Notes: generated by a model from the letters alone, not told the origin. Shown: positions 1-6,305, numbered from the stretch's first letter. The stretch is 6,305 nt of DNA from Gammaproteobacteria bacterium UBA5338 (GCA_002408105.1 DHQM01000037.1:732-7036), one strand, 5' to 3'. Numbers and translations: made by a program.

Positions 1-2
1 GG

Positions 3-347
3 TCAGTCGGAGTGGGTTGGAGCCACGGGACTGCGCCACAGGCGCTCGAGGTCGAAGTGGTCCCGGGTGTCGGCGAGCATGATGTGGGTGACCACATCGC
101 CATGGTCGACCAATACCCACTCTCCCGTGTCCGTGCCTTCGACCCCGAGCGGCTGCAGGCCGGCGGCTTTGGTGGCGCCAAGCAGGTGGTCGGATAGGGC
201 CTTGGCGTGGCGCGGTGAGGTCGCGGTGGCAATCACCATGAAGTCGGTGACATTGGTGAGGGTGGCCACCGGCAGACAGGTCACATCGGTGGCTTTGTGT
301 TCCTCCAGGGTGTGCAAGACGAGGTCTCGCAATGACTCACTGTTCAT
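3..347 (-). CDS. rsfS: Ribosomal silencing factor RsfS (YbeB/Iojap family)
   Basis: A complete 114-residue protein, a normal length for this family. RsfS binds ribosomal protein L14 (uL14) on the large subunit and blocks subunit joining, which lowers translation in stationary phase or starvation; this is family knowledge. The sequence shows the whole single domain: EEHKATDV near residues 15-22, TDFMVIATATSPRHAKALSDH at 34-54 (the conserved 'DFxVIATxxSxRHxxAxxD' type core), GEWVLVDHGDVVTHIM at 75-90, and the closing RDHFDLERLW at 95-104. The ATG start at 347 lies inside the end of nadD, an 11-base overlap, so translation is probably coupled; only a weak AGGCG-like Shine-Dalgarno precedes it. 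It is the last complete gene of the proA-nadD-rsfS operon, and its TGA stop sits at the window edge. The partner gene rlmH commonly follows and would lie outside. Identification is secure. Confidence 0.95.
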   Translation of the reverse strand: MNSESLRDLVLHTLEEHKATDVTCLPVATLTNVTDFMVIATATSPRHAKALSDHLLGATKAAGLQPLGVEGTDTGEWVLVDHGDVVTHIMLADTRDHFDLERLWRSPVAPTHSD

Positions 348-1050
348 GGCTGCGCCTGGGGGCCTCCGGTGGGTTGGGTGTGTACAAGCCGAGTTCGAGA
401 ATGCGCTGCTCTACTGCAGCGGGCAGCAGGTACCGGGGTGAACGTCCGGCGGCGACTTGCGCTCGGATGTCGGTCGATGAAATTTCCAGCAGCCGTGCTT
501 CCAAGTGCAGCACATGGCCATGGTTTGTGGCCAGCAGGGCCTCGATTGAGGGCGCCTGGTGGGCCTGCTCCCACCGCGCAAGGCCAGGTGGCGGGGCCTG
601 AACGCTGCCGGGTCGCTGCACCACCACCAGGTGGCCCAGATCCAGCAGCGTTTGCCAGCGGTGCCAGGACTCCAGGTGTCGATAGGCGTCTTGACCGAGC
701 ACCATCACCAGACAGGGTGCATCGCCAAATTCGTCTCGCAGCGAGGCGAGGGTGTCGATGCTGTAGGTGGGCCCCGGGCGCGACAGGTCTCGCTCGTCAC
801 ACACCAAGGCGGATTGTCCTTCCAGGGCCGCGCGGAGCAGGCCCACACGAACCGGCGCGGGGCTGGCCGGTTCACCGCGGTGGTACGGGGATGCGCAAGG
901 CACCAGGTGCATCCGGTCGAGTCCCAGGCGTTCGCGGACTTCATAGGCCATGCGCAGGTGCCCGAAGTGGACCGGGTCGAAGGTGCCGCCCAAAAACCCG
1001 ATGCGCAGCGGGCGGGGGCTAGCGGCGGATTTGTCCGTCACCGAGCACAA
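337..1050 (-). CDS. nadD: Nicotinate-nucleotide adenylyltransferase NadD
   Basis: A cytoplasmic enzyme that transfers AMP from ATP to nicotinate mononucleotide to make deamido-NAD, a step shared by de novo and salvage NAD synthesis. Of 237 residues, the nucleotidyltransferase signature [11 protein letters not shown] is at 21-31, SPYHR at 54-58, [11 protein letters not shown] at 91-101, [14 protein letters not shown] at 119-132, and the C-terminal ATP-binding ISSTDIR at 190-196. All expected motifs are present. The start is not an ATG: the frame offers TTG at 1050 or GTG at 1041, and no ATG occurs before the signature. TTG overlaps the end of proA by 32 bases and GTG by 23; neither has a clear Shine-Dalgarno, which points to translational coupling with proA. 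The C-terminal tail after residue 222 is a short Pro/Arg-rich extension that runs over the rsfS start. The function is certain; the exact start is not. Confidence 0.95.
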   Translation of the reverse strand: MCSVTDKSAASPRPLRIGFLGGTFDPVHFGHLRMAYEVRERLGLDRMHLVPCASPYHRGEPASPAPVRVGLLRAALEGQSALVCDERDLSRPGPTYSIDTLASLRDEFGDAPCLVMVLGQDAYRHLESWHRWQTLLDLGHLVVVQRPGSVQAPPPGLARWEQAHQAPSIEALLATNHGHVLHLEARLLEISSTDIRAQVAAGRSPRYLLPAAVEQRILELGLYTPNPPEAPRRSHEQ

Positions 1051-2278
1051 TGTACTTTTGGGTGGTCAGGCCCTCCAAGCCAACGGGGCCTCGCACGTGC
1101 AGCTTGTTGGTCGAGATGCCTATTTCGGCGCCGAGACCGTACTCGAACCCGTCTGCAAACCGGGTTGAAGCGTTGACCATCACTGAGCTCGAGTCGACCG
1201 CGCGCAAAAACTGCCGCGCTTTTCCAAGGTGCTCGGTGACGATGGCGTCGGTGTGGCCCGAGCCCCAGTGGTTGATGTGGTCGATGGCGGCATCGATGCC
1301 ATCGACCACACGGATCGACAGCACCGGCGCCAGGTATTCGGTCGCCCAGTCCGCCTCTGTGGCAGGCTGACAGTCGACGAGGTCACGGGTGGCGGGGCAG
1401 CCCCGCAATTCAACGCCGTGGTCAAGGTAGGCTTGCGCGAGGGGGGGCAGCAGCTCAGCGGCACGGGTCCGCGCGATCAAGAGTGTTTCCATCGCGTTGC
1501 ACACCCCGTACCTGTGGGTTTTTGCATTCACTGCAATGGCGATGGCCTTGTCTGGGTCTGCGTCGTCGTCGATGTACAGGTGGCAGATCCCGTCGAGGTG
1601 TTTGATGACTGGTACCCGCGCCTCGCGGGCAATGCGTTCGATCAGGCCTTTTCCGCCCCGGGGGATGACCACGTCGATCTGGTCCTGCATGGTGATCAGA
1701 TGACCGACGGCTGCGCGGTCGGTGGTACCGATGACCTGTACCGCATCCTCGGGGAGGCCAGCGCTTTTCAGGCCATGGGTGATGGCGCTGGCGATGGCGC
1801 TGTTGGAGTGGAAGGCTTCCGAGCCGCCCCGCAACACCGCAGCGTTGCCGGACTTCAGGCACAGGCTCGCAGCGTCAGCGGTGACGTTGGGTCTTGATTC
1901 GTAAATGATGCCGATGACGCCCAGAGGAACCCGCATGCGGCCGAGTTGAATGCCGCTCGGCAGGGTACGCATGCCGTCGATGGCACCAACCGGGTCATCA
2001 AGGGCTGCAACCTGTTGCAGCCCTGCCACCATTGCATCGATGCGGTCCTCGTCCAGGGCAAGGCGGTCGAGCAGCGCCGGATCAATCCCTTTGGCGCGCC
2101 CGGCCTCGAGGTCGCGGGCGTTGGCGGCGAGCAGTGCTTCCCGCTCGGTGAGGAGCCGCTCGGCCATGGCCAGCAGGGCGCTGTTCTTCGCTGCTGTCGA
2201 GGCGTCGCTGAGGCTGCGGGCGGCTTGGCGTGCTCTGGCGCCAAGGTCTCGCATGTATGCTTCGATGGATTGGGTCAT
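1019..2278 (-). CDS. proA: Gamma-glutamyl phosphate reductase ProA
   Basis: The second enzyme of proline synthesis: it reduces L-glutamyl 5-phosphate with NADPH to glutamate 5-semialdehyde in the cytoplasm. The protein has 419 residues from the ATG at 2278, close to the usual length of about 417. The frame is open further up to 2407, but that extension is Arg/Pro-rich, unlike the family, and covers the likely promoter. The N-terminal helix ([17 protein letters not shown]) is typical. The cofactor domain contains [18 protein letters not shown] at about 120-137 and [14 protein letters not shown] at 142-155. The catalytic cysteine is C260 in [13 protein letters not shown], and the end carries [27 protein letters not shown] in the expected order. 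It is the first gene of the operon, with nadD overlapping its 3' end. Upstream lies a TACAAT box on the minus strand. The partner gene proB is not in the window. Confidence 0.96.
   Translation of the reverse strand: MTQSIEAYMRDLGARARQAARSLSDASTAAKNSALLAMAERLLTEREALLAANARDLEAGRAKGIDPALLDRLALDEDRIDAMVAGLQQVAALDDPVGAIDGMRTLPSGIQLGRMRVPLGVIGIIYESRPNVTADAASLCLKSGNAAVLRGGSEAFHSNSAIASAITHGLKSAGLPEDAVQVIGTTDRAAVGHLITMQDQIDVVIPRGGKGLIERIAREARVPVIKHLDGICHLYIDDDADPDKAIAIAVNAKTHRYGVCNAMETLLIARTRAAELLPPLAQAYLDHGVELRGCPATRDLVDCQPATEADWATEYLAPVLSIRVVDGIDAAIDHINHWGSGHTDAIVTEHLGKARQFLRAVDSSSVMVNASTRFADGFEYGLGAEIGISTNKLHVRGPVGLEGLTTQKYIVLGDGQIRR
1276..1310. repeat. 13-base perfect inverted repeat inside proA
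   Basis: Arms at 1276-1288 and 1298-1310 are exact reverse complements with a 9-base spacer, and GGCATCGATGCC at 1289-1300 is itself a palindrome nested in it. In the proA message this could form a strong hairpin. The underlying codons spell [12 protein letters not shown], so the symmetry may simply come from alternating Asp, Ile and Ala codons. It has no U-run and is not a terminator. Confidence 0.6.
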
Positions 2279-2337
2279 CTCGAACGCTGGCTGGGGTCGG
2301 GTGGGTCGCGGCGGCGTCGTCCATCGCGAAAGTCGGT

Positions 2338-2343
2338 ATTGTA
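2338..2343 (-). promoter_or_regulatory. Putative -10 box of the proA-nadD-rsfS promoter
   Basis: Read on the minus strand, the hexamer is TACAAT, five of six matches to the sigma-70 consensus TATAAT. It lies about 60 bases upstream of the proA ATG, giving a leader of roughly 50 bases. At a 17-base spacing the -35 position reads AGCGCA, which is poor, so the promoter may need an activator. Its place supports the proA start at 2278 rather than further upstream. It was found by eye only. Confidence 0.45.
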
Positions 2344-2362
2344 CCCGAGACAGTCGCGCCTG

Positions 2363-2375
2363 CGCTGACTCAGCG
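2363..2375. promoter_or_regulatory. Perfect palindrome in the divergent proA/dedA control region (candidate operator)
   Basis: CGCTGA-C-TCAGCG is a perfect dyad with 6-base arms around one central base. It sits between the two divergent -10 boxes, where the -35 elements of both promoters should fall. A wider 7-base inverted repeat, CCGAGAC at 2345-2351 and GTCTCGG at 2375-2381, partly surrounds it. A dimeric regulator bound here could affect both directions. The regulator is unknown and no family motif is recognised. Confidence 0.35.
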
Positions 2376-2384
2376 TCTCGGCGA

Positions 2385-2390
2385 TAGAAT
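2385..2390 (+). promoter_or_regulatory. Putative -10 box of the dedA promoter
   Basis: The hexamer TAGAAT matches TATAAT at five of six positions. A -35-like CTGACT lies at 2365-2370, but the 14-base spacing is too short for a good sigma-70 promoter. If used, transcription would begin near 2397, some 25-35 bases before the likely dedA start. It also contains the beginning of an ATG (2389) that is out of frame with dedA and would then not be transcribed. Confidence 0.35.
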
Positions 2391-2416
2391 GTCGGACCCA
2401 CCCCCAAGCCTGTTGC

Positions 2417-2421
2417 AAGGA
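2417..2421 (+). promoter_or_regulatory. Shine-Dalgarno-like AAGGA before a non-standard dedA start
   Basis: AAGGA lies 8 bases before an in-frame ATC codon at 2430, an ideal spacing, and is the clearest ribosome-binding site in the window. The in-frame ATT at 2421 begins on its last base, so this site could not serve that codon. This is the reason for choosing 2430 as the working dedA start. Confidence 0.35.
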
Positions 2422-2429
2422 TTTTCCCG

Positions 2430-3776
2430 ATCGAAGCCTATCTGCAATACCTCGCCACCCACCCTTTTTGGGTTGCTGCCTCGATCCTGGTAATTTCCCT
2501 GGCTGAATCCTTGGCGGTGGTGGGGATCTTCGTTCCCGGCGTGGTGCTTTTGTTTGGTGTCACCGCCGTTGCCGGCAGTGGCGTTCTGGGTCCGTGGACC
2601 ACCTTGGCTGTGGGCTTCGTTGGCGCGGTCATCGGCGATGCCTTGAGTTACTGGATCGGCCGTTACCTGCATGACGATGTCCGTCGGTTGGGGCCTTTCG
2701 CGCGCCACCCGCAATGGATTGACAACGGCGAGCGATTCTTCGAGCGCCACGGCGGAAAGAGCATTTTTCTGGGCCGGTTCGTTGGCCCCATTCGCCCGTT
2801 CATTCCAATGGTCGCGGGCATGCTGGACATGTCCTGGCGCCGTTTTTTGTTCACCAACCTAATCTCGGCGTTGGTGTGGGCGCCAGCCTACCTGCTGCCG
2901 GGGTACTTACTGGGAGCTTCGCTGCGCCTCGAGGCAGACGCCATGACCCGCCTGCTGCAGTTGGCTGGGGGAGCACTGCTCGGTGGATGGATGGCGCTGT
3001 GGTTGCTGCGTCAGGCGCACCTGTGGCTGAGTCCAGGGGGGGGTGGGTATGCGTGGGTGCAGCGACGCGCATCGCGCTTTCCCATGTGCACGGCGCTGTG
3101 GCGGGCCGCTGGCTGGCGCAATGACCCAGCTGGTTTTCCCCTCGCCGGGCTCGTGCTCGCGGGGGTGCTTCTGGTCGGGGCTGTGCTTGCCCTGGTTGCC
3201 AACCGATTTGCTTTTACTCCGGTACCGGTTTGGCTGAATGCGACTGACGCACCCGGTGTCGACCCGTTTCTGAGCGTCCTCGCTGCGGGTGCAACGCCCA
3301 TTGGTTGGCAGGCGGCCTTGGTGTGGACGGCGTTGGTGCTGGCGCTGCGCGGAGCAACAACCGCTGCCGGCATCTCAGTGGTCTTGGTGCTCGGGATCGG
3401 GCTCGCGCACTGGTTATTGGGTGCCAATCCCTTGCTCTTGGTGACGCTGGGTTTGGGCTGGATGGGCTACCTCGGAGCCCAGAGGTTGTGGGTCGGTGAC
3501 CGTTGGATGGTGTACAGCGGGGTTGCCGCCGGGCTCACCGCAATGGGCGTGGCGCGGCTGTATCTGGACAACCAGGATTGGGCCCATGGCGCAGTCATGA
3601 CTCTGGGCGGTTTGCTGGTGGTGCAGGTTCTGGTGCTGTGGCACCACTCCAGGCACCTCGAGCTGCACCCAGGGAGTGGACTGAAACGACAGGATTGGGT
3701 TTGGCTGGGCGGCGTTGTTGTTTGCACCGGCCTCGGGGCTTTGGCGGCGATACTGGGCATGGTGACCCATACTTAG
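2430..3776 (+). CDS. DedA-family membrane protein with degenerate PAP2-like C-terminal half
   Basis: A polytopic inner-membrane protein of 448 residues from the working start. The first half is a DedA (SNARE-associated, PF09335) domain: [16 protein letters not shown] at about 22-37 with the conserved Glu (E26), [10 protein letters not shown] at 69-78, and [20 protein letters not shown] at 107-126 with its conserved arginines, ending with a Trp and GYLLG segment near 162. DedA proteins act in envelope lipid homeostasis, and some (UptA) return undecaprenyl phosphate across the membrane. The second half (about 238-448) has five to seven hydrophobic segments laid out like a PAP2 phosphatase, including [10 protein letters not shown] at 374-383 in place of SRxYLGxHW. 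The RP and PSGH motifs and the catalytic His are absent, so it is probably not a phosphatase. DedA-PAP2 fusions are known. No ATG, GTG or TTG precedes E26; the first is TTG at 2511, which would remove it. A G8 tract lies at the domain junction. The coiled-coil gene follows after 61 bases, probably in one operon. Confidence 0.85.
   Translation: MEAYLQYLATHPFWVAASILVISLAESLAVVGIFVPGVVLLFGVTAVAGSGVLGPWTTLAVGFVGAVIGDALSYWIGRYLHDDVRRLGPFARHPQWIDNGERFFERHGGKSIFLGRFVGPIRPFIPMVAGMLDMSWRRFLFTNLISALVWAPAYLLPGYLLGASLRLEADAMTRLLQLAGGALLGGWMALWLLRQAHLWLSPGGGGYAWVQRRASRFPMCTALWRAAGWRNDPAGFPLAGLVLAGVLLVGAVLALVANRFAFTPVPVWLNATDAPGVDPFLSVLAAGATPIGWQAALVWTALVLALRGATTAAGISVVLVLGIGLAHWLLGANPLLLVTLGLGWMGYLGAQRLWVGDRWMVYSGVAAGLTAMGVARLYLDNQDWAHGAVMTLGGLLVVQVLVLWHHSRHLELHPGSGLKRQDWVWLGGVVVCTGLGALAAILGMVTHT
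3036..3043 (+). repeat. G8 homopolymer at the DedA/PAP2-like domain junction
   Basis: Eight consecutive G bases, followed by T and GGG, encode part of Pro-Gly-Gly-Gly-Gly at residues 202-206, just after the DedA domain. The frame is intact here. Loss of one G would shift into a frame ending at 3237, and gain of one into a frame ending at 3124. Either would leave the DedA domain and remove the PAP2-like half. Confidence 0.8.
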
Positions 3777-3837
3777 ACGGACTGGCGTCTGGCAGGTCGC
3801 GACGCCTCAAGCGCCTCAGCCACTGAATCACCAAGCC

Positions 3838-5391
3838 ATGAATCCCTTTGTCGTCGCTCTGCTGTTCATCCTCAACATCAGCCTATTGCTGTTGGTTGCG
3901 CTTGTCCTGTGCCTGTTGCAGATGCGACGCCTGCGCCAGGCGCTGACGGCTCGCCGGTCGAAAACCCGCGTGCGAGCTGAGGCTTCCGCTGCGGTTTGGC
4001 GAGAGCAGCTTGAGGAAGAAATGGCGACCACCAAACAGGAATTGCGGCGCCTGCAGGCTGCGCCGGAGGCGACGGTTGATATGTCGGAGAAGGTGCTTCA
4101 GCTGCGCCTCGTGTACCTGCGCGCAGAACTCAACCGGGCGGCGGCGGGCAGCGATGCGGCAGCTTGGGAGCGGCTGCACCGTGACCTTGGCGGCTTCCTC
4201 ACGGCTGCGCTTCGCCGCGAGGATGTTGAGCAAGCCTGCGCTGAAGTAGCGCTGCTGCGTGGGCAACTGGCAACCGAGCGGACGCGGGTTTCCAATCTTG
4301 AAACTTTTCGCAACCGGTTTCTCAGCATGCAGGAGCGTTGGAAAGCCGCCAAACTGGAATCCCTGGACTACTACCGCAAACTCAACGCTTTGACCGAAGC
4401 GGGCGAGATCAGCGGTGAGGGCGCGGCGCTGATTCAAGACCTCGGCCAGGTCAACCAGTCGGTCGATGCAATGATGAGCGCGCTACCGGCGCCAAAGGCG
4501 GACACCGCGGCCATTTCGTATGAGGAACTGGAACAACTTCAGCGGGCGTTGGATGCGAAGGAAGCCGAAGTATTGCACCAAGAGCAACGCCTGACGGAAC
4601 TTTCGTCGTTGCGCGCCGACTTGGAGCGCGTGACCGACAGCCTAAGGCGCCAGATCGAAGAAGCCAATCAGCGCTCGGCGGTGCTGCAGGCGCTGTTGAG
4701 CGAGGCCCAGGAAAAGGTCGCGGAAAACGCCTCTCTCCAGGCGATGGTGACGCGCTTCACCACTGAGACCCGAGACCTGATGGTGTGTCTGCAAACCCTC
4801 GAAAACGAGAATGGCGAGTTGCGGTCTGCCTTGCAGCAGGCGCAGCGAATGTCCCCGGCTTCTGTAGGCGAGCGTCTAAGCGCGGCGCAAGAGGTCGCTC
4901 GTTTGGCCGAATTGGAACAGCGTTTTCTGGCGGTCGACGGGGTCAACAACTGGTTGATCGACGAGGTCGACGCCTTGGCTCGGTCGTTACGGGCCACAGA
5001 GCCACGCCTTGCGGCGCGTCTTGCGGCGCTGTGTGACCAGGCCCTTGCAGAGGGGGCGGCACCTGATGGCCCTGGCCACTCGGAGGCGGCAGGTGCCTCA
5101 GGTGCAGGGTCGTCACTCCTCAATGACCTCCGGGCACGCGTCCAAGACCCCGAGCTGGTCGCTGACCTGGAGCGCGAAATAACCAACCTGCGCCAACGCG
5201 TGCAGGCGACGCATCTGGCGCTGGAGACGGAGCGGGCGGCGGCAGCGCGCGCAGCCACAGAGCATGAAGCCACACAAAAGGAGGTGGAACAGCTTGTCGC
5301 CCAGTTTACGGCAGAAAGCAAAGACATGATGGCGGTCATCCATCGGCTCGAAGCGGAAAATGCCGAATTGCAGCACGACCGCTCAGCCTGA
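3838..5391 (+). CDS. Membrane-anchored coiled-coil protein of unknown function
   Basis: I do not recognise this 517-residue protein. It begins with one hydrophobic segment (residues about 4-28, FVVALLFILNISLLLLVALV), followed by an Arg/Lys-rich stretch (30-46), which by the positive-inside rule places the bulk of the protein in the cytoplasm. Nearly all the rest is charged, Ala/Leu/Glu/Gln-rich and helical, with long coiled-coil runs at about 55-160, 226-335 and 430-515. A less regular central part (155-215) holds FRNRFLSMQERWKAAK and DYYRKL, likely a conserved patch. A flexible Gly/Ala/Ser-rich linker lies at 404-426. An internal repeat joins 261-328 with 443-511: both start with DLER and reach FTxExxDxM and LExENxEL. 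There are no catalytic motifs. It follows dedA by 61 bases with no visible terminator, so co-transcription is likely. There is no clear Shine-Dalgarno before the ATG. A scaffold or assembly role is possible but unproven. Confidence 0.85.
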   Translation: MNPFVVALLFILNISLLLLVALVLCLLQMRRLRQALTARRSKTRVRAEASAAVWREQLEEEMATTKQELRRLQAAPEATVDMSEKVLQLRLVYLRAELNRAAAGSDAAAWERLHRDLGGFLTAALRREDVEQACAEVALLRGQLATERTRVSNLETFRNRFLSMQERWKAAKLESLDYYRKLNALTEAGEISGEGAALIQDLGQVNQSVDAMMSALPAPKADTAAISYEELEQLQRALDAKEAEVLHQEQRLTELSSLRADLERVTDSLRRQIEEANQRSAVLQALLSEAQEKVAENASLQAMVTRFTTETRDLMVCLQTLENENGELRSALQQAQRMSPASVGERLSAAQEVARLAELEQRFLAVDGVNNWLIDEVDALARSLRATEPRLAARLAALCDQALAEGAAPDGPGHSEAAGASGAGSSLLNDLRARVQDPELVADLEREITNLRQRVQATHLALETERAAAARAATEHEATQKEVEQLVAQFTAESKDMMAVIHRLEAENAELQHDRSA

Positions 5392-6105
5392 TTGCGCCGA
5401 GTGGGCGGACGCCAGCTCGGGATAGCGCAAGCGCCTCTGCGGCTGGGCGATCGCGGTGCGCAATTCTTCATTGAGTGCCAGTCCGAGGTCGTGGGGGTGG
5501 ATGCCGATCCGCAACGGCCTGTGAGGGCCCCAGGCCCACTGGTTGATGCGGTTGAACCCGCGCAAAAACCAGGTGTCGGGTCTGCGTTTGGCTTCAAAAC
5601 CCAGTAAGGGCAAGGACCAAAAGCGCGCTGTTTGCGCGTCGTAGACTCCCCGCAGGTATTCATAGTAGCGAAACGGTAGCCTGTGCAGTGCCCGTCGGGG
5701 CACTGTCCCCATCGCCCATGCGGGTGGCACATAGAGTTGCGGCGGCTCAAGCCCTTGAGCTTCAAACCAGTGGTGACACCGGCGCATCAAAGCCATTGCA
5801 CTGCTCGACTCCATCGCCAGGTGTTCGGCGCAGTCTGCCGAGAGCAACTTCGAATGGACCTGGTGGTACAGCCCTGAGATCCGATCGGCTCGGTGGCTCC
5901 AACCGTGTCCCGCGAGCGGGTGGCCGGCGTTCTGCCAGCGGCGCAACTGGTCAATGCCGGCGCTGCTCCAGCCGCGTCCGGGCACCACCAGCAGGGTGAC
6001 CGGGCCCGCACCGGTAGCGTGTAGAAGGTCCATCAGCTCATCCACCTGCGGCAATGTTTCTTCCATGACGTCGTGGATTGACACCAACACGGGTCGGGCG
6101 AGCAT
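5383..6105 (-). CDS. DUF2334 polysaccharide-deacetylase-like protein
   Basis: A 240-residue protein that fits the DUF2334 branch of the carbohydrate esterase 4 (NodB-like) fold, which usually removes acetyl groups from glycans using a metal held by Asp-His-His. The visible motifs are VSIHDV at 8-13 with D12, LLVVPGRGW at 38-46, AGHGWSHR at 65-72 with the His pair H67 and H71, LYVPPAWAMG at 124-133, and RIGIHPHDL at 199-207. All expected metal and catalytic positions seem present, so it is probably active. There is no signal peptide or membrane segment, so it is likely cytoplasmic. The ATG lies 13 bases after the stop of a probable glycosyltransferase gene, pointing to co-transcription and a shared glycan substrate such as lipopolysaccharide, capsule or a glycolipid; the actual substrate cannot be read from the sequence. 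Its stop overlaps the stop of the convergent coiled-coil gene by 9 bases. Confidence 0.85.
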   Translation of the reverse strand: MLARPVLVSIHDVMEETLPQVDELMDLLHATGAGPVTLLVVPGRGWSSAGIDQLRRWQNAGHPLAGHGWSHRADRISGLYHQVHSKLLSADCAEHLAMESSSAMALMRRCHHWFEAQGLEPPQLYVPPAWAMGTVPRRALHRLPFRYYEYLRGVYDAQTARFWSLPLLGFEAKRRPDTWFLRGFNRINQWAWGPHRPLRIGIHPHDLGLALNEELRTAIAQPQRRLRYPELASAHSAQSG

Positions 6106-6118
6106 GGGGTAAAACCGC

Positions 6119-6305
6119 TTAGGGTGTGGAGCGCGCGACGCTGTGCAGCGTGCTGAGCCAGGCTTCGAGGGTGCGCTGGTTCATTTGCTGCGCCGCATTC
6201 TGGGCGCGCTCGGCCTTGGCGCACCGTTCCTCGGCGGTCAGCGCTGTGATGCGGCGCAGTGCATCGGCCAGGGTGTCCTCTGGCGAAAAGGCGTACACCC
6301 CGGCG
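6119..6305 (-). CDS. C-terminal end of a probable glycosyltransferase (partial)
   Basis: The last 61 residues of a gene cut by the right window edge, ending in TAA at 6119. The visible part begins AGVYAFSPEDTLADALRR, continues through an Ala/Glu/Arg-rich helix, and ends TLEAWLSTLHSVARSTP. A 'GVYAFSPED' stretch followed by a helix with repeated Arg and a final tLxxWLxxL segment is typical of the C terminus of group 1 (GT-B fold) glycosyltransferases, where the sugar-nucleotide-binding domain closes. The catalytic part lies outside the window, so the family and donor sugar cannot be named. The following DUF2334 gene, 13 bases downstream on the same strand, supports a glycan pathway. Confidence 0.6.
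   Translation of the reverse strand, partial: AGVYAFSPEDTLADALRRITALTAEERCAKAERAQNAAQQMNQRTLEAWLSTLHSVARSTP

Noticed and set aside
369..1022. Open frame of 217 codons on the plus strand
   Set aside because: It is antisense to nadD, which has all its family motifs; the translation is Arg/Gly/Pro-rich with no recognisable domain.
1783..1806. Tandem GATGGCGCTG-like repeat in proA
   Set aside because: It encodes the helical AIASAI stretch of ProA and is explained by codon use.
2279..2407. Longer proA frame starting at 2407
   Set aside because: The 43 extra residues are Arg/Pro-rich and not family-like, the protein would exceed the usual ProA length, and the extension covers the likely promoter.
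2389..2493. ATG at 2389 as the start of dedA
   Set aside because: It is out of frame with the DedA sequence and stops at 2493. The local bases do not form a usable slippery site; it works only if a base is missing from the C run.
3777..3837. Possible terminator between dedA and the coiled-coil gene
   Set aside because: No stable hairpin followed by a T-run is visible in the 61-base gap.
4668..5765. Open frame of 365 codons on the minus strand
   Set aside because: It lies antisense to the coiled-coil gene and runs across the deacetylase gene in another frame. Its Arg/Ser/Ala-rich content is what antisense reading of GC-rich coding DNA gives.

Overview
The window reads as an ordinary high-GC proteobacterial chromosome segment, most likely from a gammaproteobacterium. 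The main reason is the order proA-nadD-rsfS, which is found in Pseudomonas and relatives, together with the protein signatures. A betaproteobacterium cannot be excluded. No tRNA, rRNA, CRISPR array, insertion sequence or phage gene is visible, and no stretch over 300 bases lacks a gene.

Left part (3-2278, minus strand): a tight three-gene operon transcribed toward the left edge. It runs proA (gamma-glutamyl phosphate reductase, proline synthesis), nadD (nicotinate mononucleotide adenylyltransferase, NAD synthesis) and rsfS (ribosomal silencing factor). Each gene overlaps the next. The usual next gene, rlmH, would lie beyond the left edge.

Middle (2279-2429): a short divergent control region. 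It has a likely -10 box for proA on the minus strand, a likely -10 box for dedA on the plus strand, and a perfect CGCTGA-C-TCAGCG palindrome between them where both -35 boxes should lie.

Right-middle (2430-5391, plus strand): a DedA-family membrane protein whose second half looks like a PAP2 phosphatase domain stripped of its catalytic motifs, then a 517-residue protein with one N-terminal membrane anchor and a long coiled coil carrying an internal repeat. The DedA frame has no ATG, GTG or TTG start upstream of its conserved N-terminal glutamate, so its true start is a puzzle.

Right part (5383-6305, minus strand): the C-terminal end of a probable glycosyltransferase, cut by the window edge, followed 13 bases later by a DUF2334 polysaccharide-deacetylase-like gene. 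This gene converges on and overlaps the coiled-coil gene by 9 bases.

The housekeeping operon is routine. The interesting part is the plus-strand pair (DedA with a pseudo-PAP2 half, plus the anchored coiled coil) facing a glycan-modifying pair. Together they suggest, but do not prove, an envelope or lipid-linked glycan function.
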